Shown here: positions 1-11,141 of the stretch, piece by piece
Layout of the letters: each line of letters begins with the position of its first letter
How positions within the stretch are numbered: the first letter of the stretch is position 1
NCBI GenBank assembly: GCA_030272155.1
Contig: CP126202.1
Span: 3,121,501 to 3,185,500 of the forward strand
Length of the DNA: 64,000 bases
Direction of reading: 5' to 3'
DNA from: Tetradesmus obliquus
Taxonomy: Eukaryota > Chlorophyta > Chlorophyceae > Sphaeropleales > Scenedesmaceae
Program-made: the position numbers and the translations under genes
The notes under the pieces: model-generated
Told to the model about the DNA's origin: nothing
The model's input: only the letters and a program-made list of their open reading frames with translations
Databases searched by the model: none

Positions 1-57
1 AGATCTAAGGAATGAGAAAACAATAAACAAGCGTAATGTATCAGATGCAGAACGCAC

Positions 58-97
58 CTGCGACAGCCAGCGCAAGCGCGAGCATCGCCTTCCTCAT
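58..97 (-). CDS. First exon of a secreted or ER-targeted protein, cut by the window edge
   Basis: On the minus strand an ATG at 97 opens a 13-codon hydrophobic stretch reading MRKAMLALALAVA, followed by G and a GTGCGT donor at 57. This is the n- and h-region of a signal peptide. Two other secretory genes in this window (starts at 14673 and 17093) also begin with a very short exon that splits the signal peptide, which supports the model. The rest of the gene lies beyond position 1, so the product is unknown. The only support is the start codon, hydrophobicity and donor. Confidence 0.45.
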
Positions 98-483
98 GGT
101 TCCTCTGCACAGGGAACACAGCCGAGACAACGACGGTGCATGAAAAAGGGGAGATACGCGGATTGTTAGGCTGTTCTAGATATACAGTAGTGACTTAACA
201 GTGTAGAATTCGCGTTGAACGAGGCTGCAGTCTGTGGCACGCACGCAAGCTGGCATGTCGCGCATGCTCAGAGAACAGTGGCTCAACCAGCAAAATATCG
301 CGACACCACATTAACATAGCTATATATGTGGTTTGGTTACCTTGGTCAAAATCTCGGTGTCAGGACGGTCGATCACCACGCAGAGTAAAGAACAAAAGTG
401 GCGCGAGCTGTTGAGAGATAGAGAAGATCAAGATGATGGGGTAAGAAGATGATGGTAACTGTTCAACACTCTGCTCATTCGAG

Positions 484-491
484 TATATAAG
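484..491 (+). promoter_or_regulatory. TATA-box-like element
   Basis: TATATAAG sits in an otherwise mixed-composition region and would fire rightward. About 150 bases downstream a possible acceptor (TCGTTGCAG, ending near 644) opens a 400-base open frame to 1040 with no recognisable domain. No convincing first exon links them. The promoter call rests on the motif alone. The rest of 98-1471 shows no gene I can support. Confidence 0.3.
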
Positions 492-1471
492 GGCAGCAAA
501 GAGTGTCCACATGCCGGCCTAGTCAGTGTTTGGGTTCTGGCGAATTCTCCAACGTGATACGGCAGCATCCCCTGGGTGATTCAGCACACCAGTACCTAGC
601 GAAGATAATGTAGCACAACATCAACATTCTTTTCGTCGTTGCAGCTGGAGCGGCACGACCCTGAGCTGCTGCCGAACCACGGTGTTGTCACGAACTTCAC
701 ACCAGAAAGTCGCCAATATCACCTGCAACGTTATCAAACCGTCCGTGTCACAACAGAGCGTCATTATGTTCAAGCCGTTGCGTCTGCGCAACATTGCGAC
801 CTGCACCGACCATGCTTTGATGTACTGCTCAGCAGGTGCCAAGTGCATACTGTAGTACCACAACACTTGAAAAAGCATATCATCCACCAGCACAAAACTG
901 GGACAACAACGCGGGTGTGTGACTGCAGCACAAGCTTCATGCTTAGACCAAACACCTGTGCGACAATGCACCTAAGAGCTTGGCTGCCTTCTGCGCTGAC
1001 ATCGCGCCAGCAGCACTGCAGTTGTCCTGCCTGCAACTGAAACTTTGAGCTGCTAGGCAAACCACCCCTGTCCATCAACAGCACCGGTAACAGCGCTGCT
1101 TACGTCCCACATACCAAACAAAGCGCTGCACATGCAAAATAAACCACCTGTCAGCCAGTAGTCGGCACTGTTTAAAACACCACTGGCATGATACATCGAC
1201 ATATACATGTTGGTTGTATGTACATATCACGGAACACACTCGTTCTTGAGGCAGCTGCAGCACATGCAGCACAGGGTTGAGCGTCCACCGGCACACAGCC
1301 GCACTTGCATAGGCACCAGCGGACAGCTTGTGCCTACTGCCAGCTACACACACGCTACAAACCAACTCTGACATGCCCATGTTGCCTACCACAATCTCTG
1401 TCCCCCTCCAAAACTGCACAATGAACCCTCAACACACCCTTATACCCAACCTTCTTCAACCCCAAACTGCA

Positions 1472-1912
1472 TCACTCCCTCTCCAGCAGCACGCCTTCAT
1501 CCGACGATGACGAATGCGGCGACACCCGCTCCGCTGCTGCAGCAGCCTCCCATCCACCGCTGCCAGCAGCAGCAGCAGCAGCAGCAGGGCCTTCCCCTTG
1601 CGCATCAAAGCAGCCCGGCCGCTCCACCCACTCCCCTTGCCCTTCAGAGTCAGTGGACGCCTGCCGGCCAGCAGCAGCACCACCTGCTGCTTCTGCTGCT
1701 GCTGTGTCAGTGGCAGGGCCGACAGACCCTGCTGCTGCTGCTGCTGTTGAGCTGGAGTGTAGGTGTGCGCGCTGCTCCTGCTGCATCACCACGCCACCCC
1801 AGCCAGACATGATCATACTGGGCAGCATCGGCACAGCAAAGGCAGAGCGCAGCGGCTGCCGCTGCTCAAAGCTGCTCCTGGTACTGCTGCTTGCCGAGAG
1901 GCCTGGCTCCTC

Positions 1913-1958
<46 letters not shown>

Positions 1959-4332
1959 ACATGCGGATGCTGCTGCTGCTGCTGCGGTGGGTGTGTAGCT
2001 GCGCCGCTTGCAGATGCTTGTTGGTGGAATGCACCACCCACAGCTGCAGCTGCACTGCCAGCAGCCGCTGCTGCTGTACCAACCATACGCTGCTGAACAG
2101 CTGCTGCAAGTGCCTCGCTGTCCACTGCAGTCACTGCGGCCGCTGCCGCTGCTGCTGTGCTGGCAGCAGCAAATGCTGCAGCGGCTTGCTGAGCAGCAGC
2201 TAGCTCTGGAGCAGGCGATGATGATGCTGCTGGTGACGTCAGCACAAAGCCGCCACTCTCAACACGCGGCAGATCCACAACCACAAACTGCTCGCCCCGC
2301 TGCTGCTGCTGCTGCTGCTGTTGCTGCTGCGTGCCTCCAGCTTCCTCAATTCCTGCTGCTGCCGTGTCTGCTGCGGTGCTGCTGGCTGCTTGTTGTCCTG
2401 CCAGCCGCACTTGCTGCTGCTGCAGCAGCGCGTGCGGCATGCTGCTGGTCAGCGCGACCAAGATATCAACTCGCTGCTGAAGCTCTCCCATCTCTCGCAG
2501 CACTGCCTTCCTGCGGCGCTTGTGGTCAAGCAGTGATGCAGCGAAGCGGCTGATGCTGCTGCGCGCAAAGCGCCAGGTCACCACGATGGCTGTGACAGCT
2601 GCCAGGCCGCTGCGCAGCCAGCTGCTGACCTGTACCTGTAGTGACGCAGAACAAGAGGCGATCAAGTTGGCACACAAATGGTTGCGTTCTCGATGCAGCG
2701 AGCATGAGACAGCCACAGCGCAGCTCTGCCTTGACACAGTGCAGGTAACACCAGAGTGCAGATATAAACCACCAGACTGGTGCGGCTCAGCACAGATAGC
2801 ATTTGAACTGAGCACTGTCAACTTTCAATTCCAGATTCGAATTTTGCGTGTGTCTCACCGGCAGTGGCGTGATGGTCTTCACCACTTTGAAGATAACAAA
2901 CACGCTGCCGCTCACAACAGCAGCCTTGCCCAGCTGCAGCGCAATTTACGGAATGAAAACAGCGCATACTTTGTCAGTAGTTGGGCGTGCACTGCCGGCA
3001 TGGGCTGCAGCTGCTACCGGCAACGTCAACCACAGGTACAGGTGTAGAGCTAGCAGAAGGCCCATGGCTACTGGTGCTGCTGCTGCTGCTGCTCTGGGAT
3101 GCTGCCATGCAGCACCCCACATGCGGTGCATTACCTCCTCCAAGCATTGTAACGTCCACCCGCCTCCTGAAACTATGCATGATGTGCAGCGCAACCGCAC
3201 TCACCTCCTCTGCAATGTACTCTGGCGGGTACAGCTGTGGCTCCAGCTCATTGACCAGCTCCTCCAGGCGCTGCAGCCAGTACACATACACACAGCACAG
3301 CAGCCACATACACATCTCAATGACCACTTGAAAGCAGGTACAGTGAAGGTATACAGCAAACATGTACAGCGGTACAACCTGTGCGGCAGAACACGGGGAG
3401 ACGGGGGGGAAAGAAGCAGTGCATGTCAGGGCAGCAGGCAGAAGCAACACAGCTGAAGCGTAGGACGCAATTGCCTCTAGACCACATCCTGCTGCTGCGC
3501 ATACAAAGCATGCAAAGCCAACGCATGTAATCCTGGCTGCTGCTGCTGCTGTGTCTGCTGCTGCTGCTGTACAAAAGGAAGGGCCTTCCAGTGGCATGCT
3601 CACCGCTGCTTCGAGCTTGAGTGCTTGCACATGCTGTGCCACTGTTGCATATCCGCGCCGCAGCGTGTTGACGTCTGTTGCATGCAGCTGGTGCAGCTTC
3701 TGCTGCAGCACATCCACCTGTGAAGGCATGGGGCAGGCAGCATGCTTGCTTGCAGCTTTGGATGCTTTGACGGTTTTGCATGCATGTATGGAAGATGCTC
3801 ATCTGCTGCCATTGAGCTGAGCGTGCGTTGCATAACCGCATGCACCATGTGTCGGAACAGGGCTGCAGCAGCAGTTGCCTTGCCTATGTTGCTGTGTGGA
3901 GCTGCAGGCCGGCTCTGCATGTGGACAAGTTGCATGCATCCTGCAAGCCATAATGTGTGCTGGCATGCAGCACCCAGCAAGACCGTTAGCTTCGCAATTT
4001 TAAACACAACACGGCCCCTAAGCCAGTGTCCGCTGTCATGCTTGGAAGGCGGGGGTCACCCCAACTGCTGGGGTCACCCCCAGTCCAGTGTGCAACATGC
4101 CAAGTCATGTGCAACACCGTCAACTGCTGCCGCATGCATGCAGGCCTAAACAAACTGTGCGTGCATGCGACATGAACGCGGCAGCTAGCTGAACGAGGCT
4201 CGTGAGGTGATGGACTCCACGTGAGGGTGACTTGGACAGCAACAAGCAGAGGACCCATGCGCTGCTCACCTGCGCTTGCAGCTCCGCTACGCGCTCGCTT
4301 TCTAGACCATGTTGAGAAGTTGGTGCTTCCAT
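1472..4332 (-). CDS. Unknown coiled-coil, membrane-anchored, polyglutamine protein (5 exons, 491 aa)
   Basis: Exons on the minus strand are 4332-4270, 3717-3604, 3270-3205, 2933-2859 and 2629-1472, all joined in phase 0 with GT donors and CAG acceptors. Residues 1-81 are charged and heptad-like (ESERVAELQAQ, VDVLQQKLHQL, RLEELVNELEPQ), suggesting a coiled coil. Exon 4 (KAAVVSGSVFVIFKVV) and early exon 5 (SGLAAVTAIVVTWRFA) give two hydrophobic segments, probably a membrane hairpin. A basic stretch with HKRRRKAVLREM follows, then about 300 low-complexity residues rich in Q and A, including an uninterrupted polyQ run, ending SSSDEGVLLERE. I do not recognise the family. It lies 406 bp downstream of the TatD gene in the same orientation. 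Small exons between 3205 and 2933 could be missed. Confidence 0.6.
1914..1957 (-). repeat. Coding CAG tract (polyQ) in the coiled-coil protein
   Basis: About 15 uninterrupted CTG units on the plus strand read as CAG glutamine codons in the sense of the gene. Shorter Q and A runs surround it. Confidence 0.9.
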
Positions 4333-4738
4333 CCAAGTGTCAGGTGCTGCCGCAATCGCCGAGCACAGATTGCCAGTTGATCGAGCAGGGAGGAAAACCT
4401 ACGACCCCTAACAGAGCTATAGTCGTAAATGCGTGAAGAACTACAGGAGTTGAGTTGTTTGCAGGCGGCGAACTCGATCCCGGACAGATGAACACAGAAC
4501 GAGGACCCCACACGTAACGCTGTATGTGCAGATACTTCCAGCCATTCAAGATAGTCTGCCCAAAAATCGCAGTTAAAGTGCAAGAGCAAAGTACGCGAAG
4601 GGCGTAAATACATCATACGGCATCGCAGTGACCTCCAAACAACCCTAAGGTTCAAAATTGCCCTAAACTAACATCACCAACAGCCATGGCGTTTGTCGTC
4701 TGCACGCATGTTGCAGCTGATGGTCAGCCACCGTGCCA

Positions 4739-5659
4739 TCAACTTGCAGCTGTTGCACCTGCTTCTGCTGCTTCACATGCTGCGCCTTCTGCTGCTGCGG
4801 CGCCTGCTGCTGTCGCCAGCCGCTGCCGCAACTTAGGAAACAGCGTCAGAGCATTGTTTGTGGTCACAGCTGCCACTTCTTCTGCTGACACCCCCTTAAT
4901 CTTGGCCACCTGCAGCATGACACACACATAACTCAAGTGTCAAGATTTGTATCATGAGCGACTGGGATTTGACCGTCGAATGTGCGACACATCCTGCATG
5001 CAGCGCATGTCACGATGCAGCTGGATCTGCTGCGTCAACACGCGGCAATACAACAGCAAACGTAGCATCACATGTACACAACAATCCGCCAGATGCGCCC
5101 GCAGCACCTGCCAAAGTAACCCTCGCACCTCAGCGCAAGACACCGTGATGTTTGCAGGAACATTCACGGCGTCCTTGTCAGGCCCCAGGGCAGGCGCGTC
5201 AGTTTCCAGCACCAGCCTGCGGCGCAGCAGCAGCAGCAGCAGCAGCATGAGCACATGCAGCAGCGTCAGGAGACAAATGTGCAGCCAGCAAACGCTCTGC
5301 CAACACGCACATGTATGCGTTACGGCTCTGGGTCAGAGGCTGGTGCGGCGGCCAGATGCGATTACCTGTGAGGTTGAACTCCGTAACACGTATGCCTCTC
5401 AGAACTCCTGTGCAGCACCGTTCACTAGCCAGCCTTGGAACATAACAAGTGGATGATGAGCAGCACACACCTGTCCAGGGGAAGGCCCTTGACCAGCTTC
5501 TGCTTCTGTGGTGAGCGCACAATGCTGGGAGGCACACTGAAGTAGAAGCCGGCAGCAGCACCACGCAGCGCGTGGCCCAGCTTGCCGTCAAATGCGTGCA
5601 GCAGCGCGCCGCCGGCGTTGCACTCTATGAGGGTGTCGATGGCGTAATGGCCTGCAACA

Positions 5660-5728
<69 letters not shown>

Positions 5729-6706
5729 TTCAGTGTGTATGGCCCAGGCAGCCATGATCTGCATCCGACGCAGCGCTGCATGGGCAGTGTGCAAGCACTG
5801 CAAGGCAGCGACTCCAGATGGCATGGCGCAGCGCATGCAGCCGCGCCAACCGGCGGCTGCATTCATGAAAGCAACGCAAGAAGCTGTGGCAGCACAAGCA
5901 CTACAGGCCAGTCAGAACCACCTCGCAGAGTCAGCTATTACGCCACAGCAACCCGCTGCAGCTGCGACAACAACCTCAACTACAATGTTACTCGATTGTG
6001 CTGAGCACTGCTGCTCCAGCCGCACCTGCTGATCTGGAATGCACGTTGACTGGCAGTCCCAGCTCGTTTGCGAGCTGGATCTGCTGCTTGAATACTTCAC
6101 GCTGTACTTCCCGCAGCCGCTGCTCCTCTTCACTGTGAACTTTGCCGACCACGTGAGGGCTGAAGTCCAGCCCAACCTCCCCTACTGCTACCAGCTCGGA
6201 TGCATGTTGGCGGATGAAGGCAAGCACTGGGACTACTTCTGAGACATCCTGCACACTCCTGCAAGCAGGCGTAGCATCAGGTGTGAGGCGTGTTGTGTTT
6301 GTACTGATGGCATCAATGACAGCATGATTACAGCGACGCCGCGCGGTCAGCAATGCCTCCATTTTCTTCGCACATGCACACACTGCGCCCGTGGCCTGGA
6401 GCCATGGCGCCAAGCAGCGTGTGCGCTGCAACAGATATGCATGAGCCTGAGTTCGCCAGTGTGTCACCTGCAGCTGCTGTAGAACTGCCCATTAGCATGG
6501 ATGGGCTGCACAGGATGCAGCCCTGCACAGGCTTGCACTATAGGCTCTTCCCTAGCCAGCTGCAGCACTGCCTCACAGTCCTGCAAGCTCTCTGGCACAG
6601 TTACTATTGCCTGCACGCCTGCATGCCTCGCTGCTGCTGCTAGCCCTGGGATGTCTGCTCTGCTGAACTGGGGCGGGTAGAAGTGCGAGTGGCAGTCGAT
6701 GATCAT
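4739..6706 (-). CDS. TATDN3: TatD-family metal-dependent nuclease, TATDN3 type (303 aa)
   Basis: Five exons (6706-6468, 6258-6026, 5651-5471, 5216-5129, 4909-4739) join in frame to 303 aa, close to the usual TATDN3 length. The TatD TIM-barrel metal ligands are visible: DCHSH near the N-terminus, the GEVGLDFSP motif (Glu ligand), NVHSRSAG and LLHAFDG (His ligands), and LETDAPALGP (final Asp). The sequence follows vertebrate TATDN3 almost block for block, including PPSIVRSPQKQKLVK and the C-terminal NALTLFPKLR. TatD enzymes hydrolyse DNA in a Mg-dependent way and are linked to repair and apoptotic DNA processing. The exact substrate here is inferred only. The tail after LFPKLRQR is an alanine-rich extension. 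The gene diverges from METTL5 and probably shares its promoter. Confidence 0.95.
5660..5726 (-). repeat. Long sense-CTG tract in TATDN3 intron 2
   Basis: About 20 CAG units on the plus strand, that is CTG in the gene's sense, end within ten bases of the exon 3 acceptor at 5652. The tract occupies the position of the polypyrimidine tract. Confidence 0.9.
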
Positions 6707-7160
6707 GGGTTAATTGCTGCTGGGCGAGGAGGGAAGGAGAGAGCTGACTATGACACCACAGCAACAGGTGACTCTGCAGCTGGTGTTGCTGCTCTGGCAA
6801 CCTGCCTGTTTGCTGTGCCGAGTAAGGCGTGTTGGATCAAACATGCGGTGTAGAGTAGTTATACTGACGTTGTTGTTCTGCAGGCTGAAGTACGCAAGAC
6901 CTAACCAGAGGGCATTCTTCCGGGACCTGCACGACGCACTTGTACTTCACAACCCACAGCGCGTTAACATCACCACCAATTCATACCGCTGGTTGTTCAA
7001 TATCATACTTGTAAATCCTTTGCTCTCGCCCTTGCCGTGCCTCTGCATCTGGTTGACAGCTGCCCCAGGTAGCTTGACTCGACTGCCTGACTGCTTGCCC
7101 AACAGCACCATTACAAGGAGCCAGTAGCAACTTACTGCACTTCAAAAGCAGCCTGTCGGT
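6707..7160. promoter_or_regulatory. Divergent promoter region between TATDN3 and METTL5
   Basis: The two start codons are head to head with 454 bp between them, so both promoters must lie here or be shared. No clear TATA box was seen. The short open frames inside it show no family similarity. Confidence 0.5.
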
Positions 7161-10100
7161 ATGAAGCTGAAGGAGCTTCATGCTCTTATGCAGGTAACCC
7201 AGGAAGGCAGCAGCAGCAGCACCAGCAGCAGCAGCAGTAGCAGCAGCAGTAGCAGCAGCAGCAGCGGCAGCAGCAACAGCAACAGCAGCAGCAGCAGCTG
7301 GTCCGACTAGCCGGCATAGCAACGTTACACGCAAACATAATTTCAACAACAGCACCTTCTGGCACATTTGCAGGACATTGAGCCGTTTGCGCAGCCCAAG
7401 GTGCAGCTGGAGCAGTACCCCACAGGCGCTGACATAGCCTCACGCATGCTGTACACTGTGAGTATGGGGCAGGAGCAGAGGCCTAGGCAGTTCGATGTAT
7501 TGGTGTTGAACCTTACATTGTTGTGGCAGCGGTTCAGAAAGGGCACAACTGACCGCAGGTGTTGGCAAGCTTGCAGCCAGCCAACTGCATCGCTGTGCAT
7601 GGCATTTGCACGGCTTGAGCAGTTCAGCAGTTTCACACGCAGTTCAATGTTGCATGCAACAGGCAGGAGCTGCAATTGTAATCTTGTGCCTCAGCAGCAG
7701 CTGTGCTGTGCTGTGTGTCGTGCAAGCAGTAGGCGTATAGGAAGAGAATGGCTGCACTGCAAGCAGCTTTGCAGTACCAAAGGATTGCAGCAATGGCAGC
7801 AGCGCCAGACGAACGCCCTGCTAGCATCCATCCAATGCACGTGATGGCATTTGCACAGCCGCCTTTTAGTTCGCGCTAATCTGCGCTAAGCTTGCGCGCT
7901 GTGTTTGCCACTCGCCCTGCGTGACTTGCCTGCAGATAGAGTCCATGTTTAATGACATAGAGGGCAACATTGTGGTGGACCTGGGAACAGGCACGGTGAG
8001 CAGCAGGCAGGGAAGGAGTGCAGTGCCAGCGCAGCAGCACATGCGCAGAAGCAGCAAAGCAGCACTGCGGCAGCACAGCAGCACATGCGCAGAAGCAGCA
8101 AAGCAGCACTGCGGCAGCATAGCTGCGCAGGGGCAGCAACGCAGCGCAGCGGCAGTGCAGCAGCGCAGTCGTATGTGACCTGTTGAACGTCCAGCAGGGA
8201 GCAGTTTTGTGGGCTTTGCATCAGCTTGCTGTCAAGAATGCTTGGCAACGTGGGTGGAAAGGAGTCGGCGGTTTACTTTGTGGTGATGATACAATCCTGT
8301 GCAATCATAGTGCACACAGCGCAGCATGCCGGCAGCTGCTGCTGCGTCCTGCTGACTTTGCCAAAATATCTGCTGCGGGCCACACTTTCCAACCCGTGCA
8401 CCCCCTGTGTCCGCTTGCAACAACAGGGCATGCTGGCCATTGGTGCTGCACTGCTGGGCAGTCCCTGCATGGTTCCAAGTGCATACACTATGACATGCTG
8501 TAACAAGCACCAAATTTTGTGACGTAACTGTAACTGTCTGTTCAAGCTGTAACAGGGCATGCTGGCCACCGGTGCCGCGCTGCTGGGCAGCCCCTGCGTG
8601 GTTCAATGTTCAGAATCTACGACATGCTGTAACAGGCTTTGACATGCTGCAACATTATCTTTGCAAATTGCGACAGGGCATGCTGGCCATTGGTGCCGCA
8701 CTGCTGGGCAGCCCCTGCGTGGTGGGGCTGGACGTGGACGCTGATGCACTACAGGTGGCACAGGACAACTGCGAGCAGTTTGAGGACCCGCTACCGGTGA
8801 GCTATGATCAGCTGCGCATGAGTGTAGGGTTCTGGGTGGCCAATGTCACATGTTTTGGGGGTTTAAGTGATCTGGGTGTTCTGGTGCAGCTTCAGGCGCG
8901 AAATTTCTTAATAGTGTGCCATGTGAGAACAAGATGGCTGGGGGAGGTCTGACATGAGCTGGGCAGCCCTGCGTGGTGGGGCTGGATGTGGACGCTGACG
9001 CGCTGCAGGTGGCGCAGGACAACTGGGAGCAGTTCGAGGACCCGCTACCAGTGAGCAGCAACAGCAATTGCTTGTTGACTGATATTTAGGTGCAGTGGCA
9101 ACCTTTGCAAATCGGGGTGTGGTGTGGATGTACCCGTCACCTGTGACTGCATCAGCATCAAGGGTGGCGCCCTGCAACAGCAGCATGTGCAAGCAGGCAC
9201 AGCAACTGCAGCTTAATCACCGCTTGATTGCATTCAACAAGTCAAAGCTGCTGGCACAAACCTGCTGCAACTTGCAGTGCTTGGTGCGCTGCATGCAAAT
9301 TCTATGTGGCACCGCTACCTGGCTCCTGGGCTGCAGCAAGCGCTGCAAATCAATGTGCCACAGTTCACACCCAGCCTGCCGTGCACCTGCTACCCTGCCT
9401 GCCCCACTCTCTCCCTCCACCCTGCAGATAGACTTTGTGCTGTGTGATGTCAACCAGCTACAGCAGCAGCAGCGGCTGCAGGCAGACACTGTGATAATGA
9501 ACCCGCCCTTTGGCACCAAGATGAAGGGCGCTGACATGGCTTTCCTGCGAGCAGCATGCAGCTTAGGGCCCAAGCAGATCTACTCACTCAATAAGAGCTC
9601 AACGCGCAGCCACATACAGAAGGTCGCCCTCAAGTGAGAGGGGCAGAAAGATACATGAATTGTGTCAATTCGGGCAAGCTGTGCTGCATTGCTGCTGTAT
9701 CAAAGTTTTGCGCCGTGCCCAAATCACTCAACTGCCTCTTGCGGCCAATTTTGATGTGCTGCATCTGTTCTTTGCTGCATCTGTTCTGCTGCAGGCAGCT
9801 GGTCTGTGCTGTGCTGCATTGCAGCTGCATGCAAGTTTAAGCAGCGTCCGCAAAGCACCGTACTGCCCACTGGCGTTGATTTTGCATGTGCTGCATTTGT
9901 TGCTGTGCTGCAGGGAGCTGGGCTGCAGCTCTGCTGAGGTGCTGGCTGAGCTACGCTACAACCTGCCAGCAACCATGAGGTTCCACAAGTGAGTGCGCTG
10001 CCTGCAGCTGTGTACAACAGGCGTGTATGAACACCTGTGATTTGTAGTGACAGCAGCCAGGAGTGTGTGAGTGCCTGTTGGCAGCTACTGATCTGTATAG

Positions 10101-10254
10101 TCAAGCGCCTGCTGCAGCATTGACGTGGTTGGTGACTGAGCCATGACAAGCAAGCCATTGCACACTGAACGTCAGTTGTTTGCGCTGCTGCTGCTGCTGC
10201 TGCCGCAGGCAGGCTAGTGTAGACATAGAGGTAGACCTATGGCGGTTTGAGCTG

Positions 10255-10286
<32 letters not shown>

Positions 10287-10341
10287 TGGCGGCAGCAGCA
10301 GTAGTGAAGGAGACGATGAGGACCAGTCGGAAGGTGCTTGA
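7161..10341 (+). CDS. METTL5: METTL5-type 18S rRNA N6-adenosine methyltransferase (236 aa)
   Basis: Seven exons (7161-7193, 7374-7457, 7936-7995, 8677-8796, 9428-9633, 9914-9988, 10209-10341) join in frame. The order of conserved blocks matches METTL5: start MKLKELHALMQ, LEQYPTGADIASRMLYT, the SAM-binding VVDLGTGTGMLAIG, the acidic loop GLDVDADAL, the catalytic NPPFGTK, FLRAACS, YSLNKSSTRSHIQK, LAELRYNLPAT and the C-terminal SVDIEVDLWRFEL. METTL5 works with TRMT112 to place one m6A on 18S rRNA in the decoding region. A polyalanine and acidic tail follows the normal C-terminus. Motif I reads DLGTGTG where animal enzymes have DLGCGCG. Exon 4 has extra partial copies in both flanking introns. 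Use of the GTGAGA donor inside CTCAAGTGAG at 9634 avoids the apparent stop. Confidence 0.95.
8032..8118 (+). repeat. Two-unit tandem repeat in METTL5 intron 3
   Basis: Two nearly identical ~45-bp units containing CACATGCGCAGAAGCAGC and AGCACTGCGGCAGC lie just after the exon 3 donor. They are non-coding. Confidence 0.85.
8427..9050 (+). repeat. Partial tandem copies of METTL5 exon 4
   Basis: Two partial copies precede the true exon (8677-8796). Copy A is at 8427-8474 and copy B at 8556-8603. Each keeps an ACAG acceptor and the sequence for GMLAIGAALLGSPC before diverging. Copy D (about 8957-9050) lacks the acceptor, starts at CTGGGCAGCC, has lost a C that shifts the frame, and otherwise repeats the rest of the exon including the GTGAGC donor. 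Copies A, B and the true exon are spaced 129 and 121 bp. Only the complete copy gives an intact METTL5. Confidence 0.9.
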
Positions 10342-11141
10342 GCCTCGCGGTCAGAGACAGGGCGCTAACAGGGTGCAACTTGCATACGTAGTACGTATGT
10401 GCCTGCACTGAACGTTTACGTCGCATATTGACGTCATTTTGGTGGGTAACATGCTGTTACTGATACTGGGGTCTTGCCAGGCACGTTGCCAATGTTTTGG
10501 TGTCCTATGGCTTGCAAGCCACCAATTGCTGGAGCATATGAGACGCTGATTTGTCCACGTGCATCATTTGGCCCTGATGTTGCCAGGAAGAGGAAGCTGT
10601 TCCTGTTGGCAGGTCCGCCAGCTGACAGCCTTGGCTGAGAGCTCCACTGCCATGGCCCTTACCAATACCAATACCAAAGTATGGGACGGACCCACCTCAG
10701 GCACAAGCCCAGCGAGCCGATCTACCGCTCATGAGGGTTGGAAAGGTACCCAGTTCCTGCTTCATTACTTACAAGCGGCTTGTAGTAAAGATGGACAGTC
10801 TAGTACTACTAGTAGCTACTATAGTGTAGAGCGCTGATCAAGGACACAGTTGCTTGGCAAGCAATGCAAACAATGAACCTAGCCCGCCTCAGCTGCAGCG
10901 GTACACAGTTTGTCCCAAGCCGTTACACTCCACGCCATCCAAGTTGGACATGCCAGCAGCCTGTTTACGACGGCCAGCCGCACGCCATGTCCCTGGCCTG
11001 CCTACCCCTCCAACACACTCGTGATCACGTTTGACAAAACCACAACCGCGACCACGCACTGTCATCCTCCTTCAGCATTTCTCAACCATGGCGGCTGAGT
11101 GTACGTAAGCGCTTTGAAGACCAACACCTCAGCGGCCCCGC
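10342..11141. other. Intergenic region between convergent genes
   Basis: METTL5 and the saposin-like gene converge here. Two plus-strand open frames (near 10559-10837 and 10910-11098) have no family similarity, splice structure or biased codon use that I can see. I take the interval to hold both 3' UTRs. Confidence 0.5.

Noticed and set aside
1507-2553. Several plus-strand open frames rich in Leu, Cys or Ala opposite the first gene
   Set aside because: They are antisense readings of CAG/GCA repeats in the minus-strand polyQ protein. Splice phases and start codon support only the minus strand.
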